Both the position numbers and the translations under genes were made by a program. Shown here piece after piece: positions 25,428 through 33,709 of a stretch of DNA of 64,000 bases (position 1 is the stretch's first letter; every line of letters starts with the position of its first letter). The notes below the pieces were generated by a model. The model did no database searches, was not told where the DNA came from, and saw nothing but the letters and a program-made list of their open reading frames with translations. The DNA comes from UBA7803 sp040219935 (GTDB taxonomy: Bacteria > Pseudomonadota > Gammaproteobacteria > Pseudomonadales > Azotimanducaceae): NCBI GenBank assembly GCA_040219935.1, contig JAVJUA010000074.1:1-64000 (forward strand), in the 5' to 3' direction.

Positions 25428-25449
25428 TCCTGTCTCTTCGACCGCACGA

Positions 25450-25471
25450 GCCGGCGCGCTCAGGCGCCGGC
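25450..25471 (-). repeat. GC-rich hairpin downstream of the phasin stop
   Basis: GCCGGCGC-6nt-GCGCCGGC, 8-bp stem, 10 nt after the phasin stop and 22 nt before the stronger terminator. Possible mRNA 3' stabiliser or pause site. Confidence 0.4.
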
Positions 25472-25480
25472 GCTGCGGCT

Positions 25481-25834
25481 TCAGGCAGCGGCGGCCTGGG
25501 TCACGGCGTCGGCAGCCTTCTCGCCTTCTTCAGCGGCGGCGTTGAACGCCTCGCGGATGGCGCTGCCGGTGCCTTCGACGGCCTCGCGCAGAATCTCACC
25601 GCGTGCCTTCATGTCGTCCTGCATGCCCTTCCACAGGCTCTGCCCGTAGTCGCGCTGCAGCTCGACGAACGAGCCCACTTCGCGAACTTCCGGCAGCTTC
25701 TGCAGGTAGTCCTGGTTGAGCTCCATGTACTTCTTGAAGCCCTCGGCGGACAGCTCGGTCAGCTTGCGCAGGGTGTCGGCGTTGATCTCGAACAGCTCGC
25801 GGCCTACTTGAGCGGTTTTCTCGAATGCGTTCAT
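25481..25834 (-). CDS. phaP: Phasin (PHA granule-associated protein)
   Basis: 117 aa, ATG preceded by AAGGAGG (7-nt spacing). Phasin_2-like: NAFEKTAQVGRELFEINADT, then LTELSAEGFKKYMELNQDYL and an Ala/Glu-rich amphipathic tail (EAFNAAAEEGEKAADAVTQA). No membrane segment or catalytic residues. Coats storage granules. Its promoter region (25835-25950) carries repeated TGC/GCA-rich sites of the PhaR type; a strong terminator follows. Confidence 0.93.
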   Translation of the reverse strand: MNAFEKTAQVGRELFEINADTLRKLTELSAEGFKKYMELNQDYLQKLPEVREVGSFVELQRDYGQSLWKGMQDDMKARGEILREAVEGTGSAIREAFNAAAEEGEKAADAVTQAAAA

Positions 25835-25859
25835 GGGTAAACCTCCTTGGGAGCTTTTG

Positions 25860-25939
25860 TTGCGATGCACTTATTGCGATGCACAACGGCATTGTGCACC
25901 ACAGCATTCGGGCATGCAAGCTTTTTTTGTGCAGTGCAC
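25860..25939 (-). promoter_or_regulatory. Phasin promoter with repeated PhaR-like operator sites
   Basis: On the minus strand a -35 TTGCAT (25914-25919) and -10 CACAAT (25891-25896) are separated by 17 bp. Related sites overlap or flank it: TTGTGCAGTGCAC (25927-25939), TTGTGCAC (25892-25899), and a direct repeat TTGCGATGCAC at 25860-25870 and 25874-25884 (14-bp period). TGC/GCA-rich half sites resemble PhaR operators (CTGC-N3-4-GCAG in Paracoccus). phaR is 2.7 kb away. Confidence 0.7.
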
Positions 25940-25950
25940 AGTAGGCACCC

Positions 25951-27453
25951 TCAGGCGGCCTCGGAGTGCCGGGCAGCGGGCGCTTCGACCTCGGCAACCA
26001 CCGGCAACGCAGGCGCTGCAGGGCGGGCGGTGGCCGCCTCGGACGCGGGCAGCAGGCTCGACTTCAGCTCGAGGAACGCAGCCAGCAGGTCGTCCCGCAG
26101 CAGGTCGGCGTCGGGCAGCGCGCGGGCACAGGCGGTGATGCCGACGAACAGCTCGTCCCGATAGCTCTGCACGGTGATGTTCACGGCCTGGGTGTGCGCC
26201 GCAATCGACACCGGATAGTGGGTCAGCACCCGGGCGCCCAGGGAGTAGAGCTGCTGCCGTGGCCCCGGCACGTTGGAGATCACCACGTTGCACGGCAACC
26301 GGGTCGGCACGGCATCGCCGCCGCTGCCGGCTTCCAGCAGCCGCGCTCCCGCCTGCAGCAGCATCGGCAGCCCGGGCATGGCCACATCACTGTCGTAGCT
26401 GGCCGCCAGGTCGGCAACGCAGCCCTTGCCCTGCCGGGCCGACTTCGCCACCTCCAGCAGCCGCTTGACCGGATCTGCCTCGTTGCTGGCCAGGCTCACC
26501 AGCATCATGGTCACCTGGTTGTTGGTCGAGGTATCGCCAGGACGGCGCAAAGACACCGGGCAGCCGGCGATCAAGGGGTCGGCGGGCAGCTCGCCGTGAC
26601 GTGCCAGATAGCGTCGCAGCGCGCCGCCGCACACGGCCATGAACACGTCGTTCAGGCTGGTGCCGGTGGCCTTGCCCAGCCGCTTGACGTCGGCCAGCGG
26701 CAGCTCGGCCGTGGCGTAGCTGCGGGCATTGTCCACCAGGCGGTTGAAGCGGGTCGGCGGCGCGGTCTCGGCCATGGCACCGAGGCCCTCGTGGGGCGCA
26801 ATGCTGCGCTGGAACATCCGGCGCCCGGTATCGACGTGATCCAGCAGGCGGGTGGCCTGGCGAATCTGGTAGTCGACGCAGTGCTCGACCGCGCGGGTGA
26901 GCAGCGACAGCGGCCCGTAGCTGCTCGGGCGCCGCCAGAAGCCGGCGGGTGCGGGCGGCACCTCGCGCGTCTGCGGCGTGTCGTCCATGATCGCCTGAAT
27001 GGCGAGCTGGCCGGCCGCGCCGTCCAGACAGGCGTGGTGCACACGGTGGTAGTAGGCGATGCGACCGCCGGCCAGACCGGTCAGCACGCAGATCTCCCAG
27101 AGCGGGCGCTTCAGGTCGAGCGGCCGTGCATGCAGCTCGGCGATGGTCTGCTCGAACTCGCGCCGCCCCCCGGGAGAGGCCACCTCGACGTGGCGGACGT
27201 GACGATCGATGTCGAAGGCGTCATCGCGCACCCAGACCGGATGATCGAGCCCCAGGGGCAGCCACTGCAGACGATTGGTGAAGTAGGGAACCAGATGGGC
27301 GCGCTTGATCAGCAGCGCCTTGAAGTCGGCGATGAACCGCGTCGGGCTGGTGCCCTCGGGCAGCTCGATGACCTGTATGGAAGCGATGTGCTGGGGCGAA
27401 CGGGCCGTTTCGTTGTACAGAAACGTGGCGTCCAGGCCGGCCAGTTGATGCAC
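25951..27453 (-). CDS. Wax ester synthase/diacylglycerol acyltransferase (WS/DGAT)
   Basis: 500 aa. Start GTG at 27453 with CAGGAG six bases upstream, giving MHQLAGLDATFL, the usual N-terminus of the family; an upstream TTG at 27474 would include the Shine-Dalgarno itself. The catalytic HHxxxDG motif is RVHHACLDGAAG (~residue 142). Other family strings: DAFDIDRHVRHV, PLWEICVLTGL, NDVFMAVCGGALRRYL, CNVVISNVPGPRQQLYSLGA. Acylates diacylglycerol or fatty alcohol using acyl-CoA, at the membrane or lipid droplet. Lies in the same locus as PHA genes. Confidence 0.95.
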   Translation of the reverse strand: MHQLAGLDATFLYNETARSPQHIASIQVIELPEGTSPTRFIADFKALLIKRAHLVPYFTNRLQWLPLGLDHPVWVRDDAFDIDRHVRHVEVASPGGRREFEQTIAELHARPLDLKRPLWEICVLTGLAGGRIAYYHRVHHACLDGAAGQLAIQAIMDDTPQTREVPPAPAGFWRRPSSYGPLSLLTRAVEHCVDYQIRQATRLLDHVDTGRRMFQRSIAPHEGLGAMAETAPPTRFNRLVDNARSYATAELPLADVKRLGKATGTSLNDVFMAVCGGALRRYLARHGELPADPLIAGCPVSLRRPGDTSTNNQVTMMLVSLASNEADPVKRLLEVAKSARQGKGCVADLAASYDSDVAMPGLPMLLQAGARLLEAGSGGDAVPTRLPCNVVISNVPGPRQQLYSLGARVLTHYPVSIAAHTQAVNITVQSYRDELFVGITACARALPDADLLRDDLLAAFLELKSSLLPASEAATARPAAPALPVVAEVEAPAARHSEAA

Positions 27454-27648
27454 GTCTTTCTCCTGTGAAATCAAGTCCAGAACTCGGTGAGCTACCGGGT
27501 CGCAACATCCATGCCAACCGGGAGAAACTCACAACCATTTGAAAAATATCGGGTTTGTCTTTGGCAGCGAGCCGATGGGCGAGCGGCCATCGCACGCTGC
27601 CGGTGCGCCGCCCCGCGATGGTGCGCGCCCGGCGCCATCGGGGGGCGC

Positions 27649-27676
27649 ATTCTAGCGGCGCCACGCCGCAGTGCAA
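27649..27676 (-). promoter_or_regulatory. WS/DGAT promoter overlapped by a PhaR-like operator
   Basis: Minus strand: -35 TTGCAC (27671-27676), 16-bp spacer, -10 TAGAAT (27649-27654). The palindromic GCAGTGCA/TGCACTGC block at 27668-27675 covers the -35 and matches the TGCACTGC-type sites near phasin genes in other bacteria. Leader to the GTG is about 190 nt. Confidence 0.6.
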
Positions 27677-27686
27677 CAAATACTCG

Positions 27687-27714
27687 TTGACCCTGTTGCG
27701 GTTCTTCGTAACAC
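27687..27714 (+). promoter_or_regulatory. Promoter of the alpha/beta hydrolase-phaR transcript
   Basis: TTGACC (27687-27692) and TAACAC (27709-27714), 16-bp spacer. The operator-like TGCACTGC block sits directly upstream, so one site could control both divergent promoters. Confidence 0.5.
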
Positions 27715-27743
27715 TCCGGCAACACCGATTTCCGGCGAGCCGT

Positions 27744-28565
27744 GTGTATCAGGAACTCGACGTCGACAAGGTGCGTGCCGCCGGTCCGGCGATGCTGCAC
27801 TCCGCCACGGAGCTGCCCCGGGTTCTCATGGAACTCGCCTCGCTGACATGGGCCTGGCCGCTGCTCGCCCGCGCCCGTCGCGGCGACGGCCATTCGGTGC
27901 TCGTCCTGCCCGGCTTCACCGCCGGCGACGAATCGACCCTGATCCTGCGCCGGGTGCTCGACGCGGCCGGCTATCAGAGCGTGCCCTGGGCGCTGGGTCA
28001 GAACACCGGAAGCCTCGACCTGCAGGAGCAGCTTTTTCATCGTTTCGACAGCCTAACCCGCGACTGTGACCGCAAGATGTCCATCGTCGGTCAGAGCCTG
28101 GGCGGCGTGTTCGCCCGCGAGCTGGCCAGGCAGTGGCCCGAGCGGGTTCGCCAGGTGATCGCGCTGGGCAGCCCGTTCGCGTCGTCCGGGCCCGAGACCA
28201 CCAACGGCCTGGTGTCCCGCCTGTTTCAGTATCTCTCCGGCATGACGCAGGAGCAGATGCGCGATCGCATGCTGGGCTTTGCACCCGAGCCGCCGCCGGT
28301 GCCGAGCACGGCCATCTACTCCAAAGCCGACGGCGTGGTGCATTGGTCGTCCTGCCTCGAGTATCAGGGCCAGCAGTCGGAGAACATCGAGGTGCATGGC
28401 AGCCATACCGGCATGGCCATGAACCCGCTGGTTCTGCACGTGCTGCTCGACCGCCTGGCACTGCCCGACGGCGCCTGGCGGCCGTTTCGCCGCGACCGCG
28501 GCTGCCGGGCCTTTCTGTACCCAACGCCCGAACCGCTCACGGAGGTAACCACGTGCGCGAGCTGA
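27744..28565 (+). CDS. Alpha/beta hydrolase, lipase/thioesterase-like
   Basis: 273 aa from the proposed GTG start (VYQELDVDK); ATG at 27792 is an alternative. HSVLVLPGFTAGDESTLILR, then the nucleophile elbow MSIVGQSLGGVFARELA, and Asp/His candidates in IYSKADGVVHWSSCLEY and EVHGSHTGMAMNPLVL. It is probably a lipase or esterase; adjacency to phaR and WS/DGAT suggests release of stored lipid or polyester, but no depolymerase signature is present. Its 3' end overlaps phaR by 13 bp. Confidence 0.8.
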   Translation: MYQELDVDKVRAAGPAMLHSATELPRVLMELASLTWAWPLLARARRGDGHSVLVLPGFTAGDESTLILRRVLDAAGYQSVPWALGQNTGSLDLQEQLFHRFDSLTRDCDRKMSIVGQSLGGVFARELARQWPERVRQVIALGSPFASSGPETTNGLVSRLFQYLSGMTQEQMRDRMLGFAPEPPPVPSTAIYSKADGVVHWSSCLEYQGQQSENIEVHGSHTGMAMNPLVLHVLLDRLALPDGAWRPFRRDRGCRAFLYPTPEPLTEVTTCAS

Positions 28566-29014
28566 AGAAGTACCCGAATCGACGCCTCTACGACCTGACC
28601 GACAGCCACTACGTCACCGTCGAGGACGTGCGGCGGATGATCCTCTCCGGCGAGAGCATTCGCGTGCTCGACAGCAAGGACAGCTCCGACATCACCCGCT
28701 CGATACTGCTGCAGATACTGTCCGAGCAGGAGTCGGAGGGGCACGAGCCGGTGCTCACCAACCGCGCCATCGAGCAGATCATCCGCTTCTACGGCAACAA
28801 CGCGGGCAACGTGGTCTCGCGATACATCGAGCAGAGCATCCTCACCTTCTTCGAGCATCAGGATCAGTTCCGCCGCCGCATGCGCGAGATGAGCGACCTG
28901 AATCCGTTCAACCTGATGCGTCAGGCCATGGAGCGCGCCTTCCCCGATTCGCGGCGCAATCAGCGCCCGGGCGACCCGCCGGCCCAGGAGCCCCCGCCCG
29001 ACGATCACCGCTGA
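28553..29014 (+). CDS. phaR: Polyhydroxyalkanoate synthesis regulator PhaR
   Basis: 153 aa; GTG start with GGAGG eight bases upstream (28541-28545). PHB_acc_N domain ELKKYPNRRLYDLTDSHYVT (DNA binding), followed by VEDVRRMILSGESIRVLDSK, and the PHB_acc domain RSILLQILSEQES, FYGNNAGNVVSRYIEQSI. The acidic Pro-rich C-terminus (GDPPAQEPPPDDH) is typical. Known role: repressor of phasin genes that also binds PHA granules, so it releases DNA when polymer accumulates. Overlaps the end of the hydrolase gene (13 bp). Confidence 0.95.
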   Translation: MRELKKYPNRRLYDLTDSHYVTVEDVRRMILSGESIRVLDSKDSSDITRSILLQILSEQESEGHEPVLTNRAIEQIIRFYGNNAGNVVSRYIEQSILTFFEHQDQFRRRMREMSDLNPFNLMRQAMERAFPDSRRNQRPGDPPAQEPPPDDHR

Positions 29015-29023
29015 GCGCCCGGC

Positions 29024-29040
29024 CCGCCGCTCCGCGGCGG
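29024..29040 (+). terminator. Hairpin after phaR
   Basis: CCGCCGC-TCC-GCGGCGG, 7-bp stem; no T-tract follows, so a weak or Rho-assisted terminator. Confidence 0.4.
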
Positions 29041-29049
29041 CGAGGCTAC

Positions 29050-29078
29050 TTGCAAATTATTCTCATTTACGCCAATGT
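29050..29078 (+). promoter_or_regulatory. Fur box in the fbpABC promoter
   Basis: GCAAATTATTCTCATTTAC (29052-29070) is close to the Fur consensus (its complement reads like GTAAATGAGAATAATTTGC). It sits between a -35-like TTGCAA (29050-29055) and a poor -10-like CAATGT (29073-29078), so holo-Fur would block the promoter. Confidence 0.85.
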
Positions 29079-29113
29079 CCCCGTCCGCCTGAGAGACCGA
29101 CGGAGACCCCTCG

Positions 29114-30145
29114 ATGAGTTCCATGCCGCGATGGTTCGCGCTCGCCGCAGCCGTGTTGCTGGGCGCCTGTGGCGCACCGGAAGCCCCGCCCGCCGGCGAG
29201 GTGAACGTCTACTCCCATCGCCACTACGAAGCCGATCAACAGCTCTACGATCGCTTCACGGAGCGCACCGGCATCCGCGTCAACGTCATCACCGCCTCCG
29301 CGGACGAGCTGATCACCCGCCTGGAGAACGAGGGCGCGGCATCACCGGCTGACCTGCTCATCACCGTAGATGCGGGCCGCCTGCACCGGGCCAAGGAACG
29401 GGGCCTGCTGCAGCCGATCGAATCGGCGACCCTGCAGGCCAGCGTGCCGGAGCACCTCCGGGACCGCGATCGGCAGTGGTGGGGTCTCACCCAGCGCGCC
29501 CGGGTGCTGGTCTATGACCGCGAGCGGGTCGACCCGGCCGAGCTCAGCACCTACGAGGCTCTCACCGACGAAGTCTGGCAGGGCCGGCTGCTTGTCCGAT
29601 CGTCAGAGAACGTCTACAACCAGTCGATGCTGGCGTCCCTGATCGCCCACGACGGCGAGGAAGCGGCGGAAGCCTGGGCCCGCGGCATCGTCGCCAACAT
29701 GGCGCGGCCGCCCAGCGGCGGCGACACCGACCAGGTGAAGGCGGTGGCCGCCGGGGTCGGCGACGTCGCCATCGCCAACACTTACTACGTCGCCAGGCTG
29801 GTGGAGTCCGCCGACCCCGAAGAGCGCCGCATTGCCGAGCGCCTGGCCGTGTTCTTTCCCAACCAGCAGGGCCGCGGCACCCACATCAACGTCAGCGGCG
29901 CCGGCGTGACCCGGCATGCACCCAATCGCGACCATGCCATCGCCCTGCTCGAGTTCTTCACGACGCCCGACTCCCAGGCGCTGTTCGCCGAGCTGAATCA
30001 GGAGTATCCGGTCAACCCGGACGTACCCTGGTCGGCGACGCTGCGCGGCTGGGGCGAGTTCAAGGCAGACACCCTGGATCTGACCCGGCTGGGAGAGCTG
30101 AACGACGCCGCGGTTCGGGTGTTCGATCGCGCCGGATGGAGATAG
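29114..30145 (+). CDS. fbpA: Ferric iron ABC transporter substrate-binding lipoprotein
   Basis: 343 aa. Signal peptide with lipobox AAAVLLGACGAPE. FbpA/FutA-type fold: VNVYSHRHYEADQQLYDRFT, then TGIRVNVITASADELITRLE, YNQSMLASLIAHDGEEAAEAW, GVGDVAIANTYYVARLVES (tandem Tyr residues that coordinate Fe(III) in the family). Binds Fe(III) in the periplasm and delivers it to FbpBC. A Fur box lies 44-62 bp upstream. The gene order A-B-C is standard. Confidence 0.93.
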   Translation: MSSMPRWFALAAAVLLGACGAPEAPPAGEVNVYSHRHYEADQQLYDRFTERTGIRVNVITASADELITRLENEGAASPADLLITVDAGRLHRAKERGLLQPIESATLQASVPEHLRDRDRQWWGLTQRARVLVYDRERVDPAELSTYEALTDEVWQGRLLVRSSENVYNQSMLASLIAHDGEEAAEAWARGIVANMARPPSGGDTDQVKAVAAGVGDVAIANTYYVARLVESADPEERRIAERLAVFFPNQQGRGTHINVSGAGVTRHAPNRDHAIALLEFFTTPDSQALFAELNQEYPVNPDVPWSATLRGWGEFKADTLDLTRLGELNDAAVRVFDRAGWR

Positions 30146-31782
30146 CGCTGCGGCCAGGGTGGCGGCTGACGCTGCGCACCCTACCCTGGGGTTGGACCGC
30201 CACCGCCCTGCTGCTGGCCGGCCTGCTGGCGCTGCCGGTGCTGACGGTACCGCTAGGCGCGCTGGCGCCCGCCGGTCCCGCCTGGACGCATGTGGTGGAG
30301 ACCCTGCTGCCCCGCTACTTCGGCAACACCCTGTATCTACTGCTGGCCTCGGGCGCCCTGGCCCTGGTGATCGGGGCCGGCACCGCCTGGCTGGTAACCA
30401 TGTGCGAGTTTCCCGGCCGCCGCCATCTTCGCTGGGCGCTGGCGCTGCCGCTGGCGGTGCCCGCCTACATGGCCGCCTACGTCTACGCCGCCATGGGCGA
30501 CGTCACCGGCCCGCTGCAGAAGCTGCTGCGCGCCGTGCTGCCGGGCAACGCCGACGCCGTGTACTACTGGAACCTGATGCGCATCGAGGTGGTTGCCGTC
30601 ATCTTCGCGCTGGTGCTGTATCCCTACGTCTACCTGCCGTGCCGGGCCCTGCTGGCGTCGCGGGCGGGACGCACCCTGGAAGCCGCCCGCATGCTGGGCC
30701 GCGGACACTTTGCCGTGTTCCGCACCATCGGCCTGCCCCTGGCCCGACCGGCCATGGCCGGCGGCCTGGCCCTGGTGCTCATGGAGGTGATCAACGACTA
30801 CGGCGCCGTCAAGTACTACGGCGTGCAGACGTTCACCACGGGCATCTTCCGCGCCTGGTTCACCCTGGGCGACCTGGATACCGCCGTGCGCCTGGCGGGC
30901 ATTCTGATGCTGGTGGTGTTCACCCTGCTCGTGGCCGAGCGCTGGCAGCGCGGCAGCGCGCGGTACGCCGCCAGCGGCGCCGGGGCCCAGGCCACCCCCT
31001 ACCCGCTGCGCGGCGCCGGCGCCTGGCTGGCCGCCCTCTGCTGCACCCTGCCCGTGCTGCTCGGCTTTCTGATCCCGGTTCTGCAGCTCATCGCCTGGAC
31101 GGTGCAGACCGCGCCGGCCGTGGTCGACGCCGCGTTTCTGCGGCTGACCCTCAACAGCCTCGGCCTGGCGGCCGCCGCTGGGGTGCTGGCCGTGGCGGTG
31201 GCGCTCGTTCTCGGCTACGCCTGCCGCCTCGACCCCACCCGGATCACCCGCGGCGCCACCCGGCTCGCCGTGCTCGGCTACTCGGTTCCGGGCGCCGTGA
31301 TCGCCGTGGGGATGCTCACCATCACCCTGTCCGTCGATCGCGGCCTGGGCGGCACCACCACCCTGTGGCTCACCGGCACGCTCGGCGCCCTGATCGCCGC
31401 CTACGTGGTGCGGTTCATGGCCGTGGCCTACCTGCCGGTGGATGCGGGTCTGGAGCGCATCGGCCCGCGCCTGACCGAGGCATCGCGGATGCTGGGCGCG
31501 CGCCCCTGGCGGACCCTGTGGCGCATCGAACTGCCGCTGCTGAAGGGCACGCTGGTGGCGGCAGCGACCCTGGTGGTGATCGATGTCCTCAAGGAGCTGC
31601 CCCTGACCCTCATCCTGCGTCCGTTCAACTTCGACACCCTGGCCACCCGCGCCTTCCAGCTCGCCAGCGACGAGCAGGTGGCGCAGTCGGCGCCGGCGGC
31701 GCTGCTGGTCATCGCCTGCGCCACGGCCGTGGTGCTGCTGCTGCACAGCAGCGTCGATCGAGGCTCCCACCGTGAGCCCTGA
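30136..31782 (+). CDS. fbpB: Ferric iron ABC transporter permease
   Basis: 548 aa, about twelve membrane segments arranged as two fused MetI-type permease units (~1-270, ~285-548). Each has the EAA-type loop: LEAARMLGRGHFAVFRTIGL and TEASRMLGARPWRTLWRIEL. First N-terminal strand WTATALLLAGLLALPVLTV is a membrane helix. Overlaps fbpA by 10 bp and fbpC by 11 bp, so they are translationally coupled. Transports Fe(III) into the cytoplasm. Confidence 0.93.
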   Translation: MEIALRPGWRLTLRTLPWGWTATALLLAGLLALPVLTVPLGALAPAGPAWTHVVETLLPRYFGNTLYLLLASGALALVIGAGTAWLVTMCEFPGRRHLRWALALPLAVPAYMAAYVYAAMGDVTGPLQKLLRAVLPGNADAVYYWNLMRIEVVAVIFALVLYPYVYLPCRALLASRAGRTLEAARMLGRGHFAVFRTIGLPLARPAMAGGLALVLMEVINDYGAVKYYGVQTFTTGIFRAWFTLGDLDTAVRLAGILMLVVFTLLVAERWQRGSARYAASGAGAQATPYPLRGAGAWLAALCCTLPVLLGFLIPVLQLIAWTVQTAPAVVDAAFLRLTLNSLGLAAAAGVLAVAVALVLGYACRLDPTRITRGATRLAVLGYSVPGAVIAVGMLTITLSVDRGLGGTTTLWLTGTLGALIAAYVVRFMAVAYLPVDAGLERIGPRLTEASRMLGARPWRTLWRIELPLLKGTLVAAATLVVIDVLKELPLTLILRPFNFDTLATRAFQLASDEQVAQSAPAALLVIACATAVVLLLHSSVDRGSHREP

Positions 31783-32521
31783 GCGGCCGGCACCGGCCCT
31801 GGCCATTCGCGGCATCAGCAAGCGCTACCCGGGCACCGGCCGCGACGCCGTTCACGACGTCGAGCTCACCCTGAACCACGGTGAGGTGGTGGCCGTGGTC
31901 GGCCAGAGCGGCTGTGGCAAGACCACGCTGCTGCGCATCGTCGCCGGCCTCGAGGTGCCCGACCGGGGCCGGGTCGAGGTGGACGGCCGCACCCTGGTGG
32001 ATGCGGGGGTCTGGGTGCCGCCCGAGCGCCGCGGCATCGGCCTGGTGTTTCAGGAGTTCGCCCTGTTCCCGCATCTGACCGTCGAGCAGAACGTGGCTTA
32101 CGGGTTGCACCACCTGCCAAGGGCCGAGCGCCGGGCACGGACCGGCGACATGCTGTCGCTGGTAGAGCTCGCGGGCCTGGAAGGTCGTTATCCTCACCAG
32201 CTTTCCGGCGGCCAGCAGCAGCGCGTGGCTCTCGCCCGGGCGCTGGCGCCGGCGCCCAAGCTGCTGCTGCTCGACGAGCCGTTCAGCAACCTCGACACGC
32301 CGCTGAAGGCCACCGTGCGCGCCCAGCTCGCCGGGCTGCTGCGCCAGGCCGGCGTGCCGGCGCTGCTGGTGGTTCACGACGTCGAGGACGTGATGGCCCT
32401 GGCCGATCGCGTGGCCGTGCTGCGCGAGGGCCGCATCGTTCGCGAGGGTGCCCCCCACGAACTCAGGGATGCCCCCGGCGACACCTACGTCGCCCGCTTC
32501 TTCGACACGGTGCGCGCCTAG
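31772..32521 (+). CDS. fbpC: Ferric iron ABC transporter ATP-binding protein
   Basis: 249 aa, GTG start. Walker A GQSGCGKTTLLRIV, Q-loop LVFQEFALFPHLT, signature LSGGQQQRVALARAL, Walker B LLLLDEPFSNLD, switch His VVHDVEDVMAL. It lacks the C-terminal TOBE extension of longer FbpC proteins, and is at the short end of the family. Ends 4 bp into the 3' end of the opposite-strand peroxidase gene. Confidence 0.93.
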   Translation: MSPERPAPALAIRGISKRYPGTGRDAVHDVELTLNHGEVVAVVGQSGCGKTTLLRIVAGLEVPDRGRVEVDGRTLVDAGVWVPPERRGIGLVFQEFALFPHLTVEQNVAYGLHHLPRAERRARTGDMLSLVELAGLEGRYPHQLSGGQQQRVALARALAPAPKLLLLDEPFSNLDTPLKATVRAQLAGLLRQAGVPALLVVHDVEDVMALADRVAVLREGRIVREGAPHELRDAPGDTYVARFFDTVRA

Positions 32522-33702
32522 GGCTCGATTCCGGGGACGCGAGGGCGGCCGTCCAGCGTGTGCAGAAACGCTTCGAGCTGCTGACGTTCCCAGGGCGACA
32601 GGCCCAGGGGCTTGGCTTCGTTGTGTCCGATCATGGCCGGCGGCGCCCGGTCGTAGTGATCGATGACGTCGGCCAGCGTCGCGATCTGGCCGCGATGCAT
32701 GTACGGCGCCGTCTGGGCGACGTTGCGCAGCGTCGGCGTGCGAAACGCGCCGATCAGCTCGGCGCCGCGGCGGACGAACCGCACCTCGTCGCAGTCGGGC
32801 CGCGGCGGATCCACCCAACCTCCGAGGCAGCCGAACGGGTCCGAGTCGAGGGTCCGCAGGCCGTCGATGCGTCCCCGATCCGGCAGCTCACCCGGCGCGG
32901 CCAGCACGCCGGTGTTGTGAAACTCGTGATTGCTGAACAGCGCACCGTTGTGGCACTGCAGGCACTCGGCTTTGCCGATGAACAGGCGCAACCCCCGCGC
33001 CTCGGCGTCGGTGAGCAGCACCCGGGCGGCGGCCGGGTCGCCGGCGAGCACCGCATCCACGTAGTCGTCGAAGCGCGTTCGCGGTGGTTCGATGCGCCGC
33101 TGGAAGGCGGCCATCGCCTTGCCCGTGTTGACGAACACGCGCGTTCGCGCCGCGGCATCCGGCTCGACCGTCAAGGGCCCGAACACGGCTTCGTAGGCGC
33201 GCCGATAATGGTCGTCGCCGGCGATGAACGCGGCGATGGTGTGCCGGTCGGTGCCATGCTCGGCCGGATCCTCCAGGGGTGACAGCGCCTGCGACCAGAG
33301 GCTGTCCTTGCGTCCGTCCCAGTAGCGCCAGGGGCTGAAGGCGGCTCCCAGCAGGCTCGGCGTGTGCCGCGCCGAGGTGCCCACCCCGCGCCCGCGCGGC
33401 AGGCCGTCGGTGAAGCCGAGCGCCGGCTGATGACAGGTCGCGCAGGACACGGCGCCGTTGCTGCTCATGCGCACGTCGAAGAACAGGCGCCCGCCCAGGG
33501 CGGCCGCGGCCGGATCGTCGGCCACCGCGTTTCCGGGATCCGGAGGCAGCGGCGGCAGCGCGGCGAGGCTGAGCGAGCGCAACAACGCCCGCTGCCCGGC
33601 GTCCCATCGGTGCGGATCCTCATCGGTCAGCCACGCGCCGGCCAGCACGGCCGCCACGATGACGACCGCAGCGGCGGCCGTCAGGGCCGCGCGGGCGGAC
33701 AC
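32518..33702 (-). CDS. Di-heme cytochrome c peroxidase/MauG-family protein
   Basis: 394 aa, GTG start with GAGGG upstream. N-terminal membrane-anchor/signal helix (AALTAAAAVVIVAAVLAGAWL), then two heme c motifs: SCATCHQPALGFTD and KAECLQCHNGALFSNHEFHN. The region around FRTPTLRNVAQTAPYMHRGQ is characteristic of CCP/MauG. Uses peroxide in the periplasm, or may perform a MauG-type modification. In a gene set with the FixH/YtkA-like protein 7 bp upstream. The neighbouring iron transporter is convergent (4-bp overlap). Confidence 0.92.
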   Translation of the reverse strand: MSARAALTAAAAVVIVAAVLAGAWLTDEDPHRWDAGQRALLRSLSLAALPPLPPDPGNAVADDPAAAALGGRLFFDVRMSSNGAVSCATCHQPALGFTDGLPRGRGVGTSARHTPSLLGAAFSPWRYWDGRKDSLWSQALSPLEDPAEHGTDRHTIAAFIAGDDHYRRAYEAVFGPLTVEPDAAARTRVFVNTGKAMAAFQRRIEPPRTRFDDYVDAVLAGDPAAARVLLTDAEARGLRLFIGKAECLQCHNGALFSNHEFHNTGVLAAPGELPDRGRIDGLRTLDSDPFGCLGGWVDPPRPDCDEVRFVRRGAELIGAFRTPTLRNVAQTAPYMHRGQIATLADVIDHYDRAPPAMIGHNEAKPLGLSPWERQQLEAFLHTLDGRPRVPGIEP

Positions 33703-33709
33703 GGATCCC

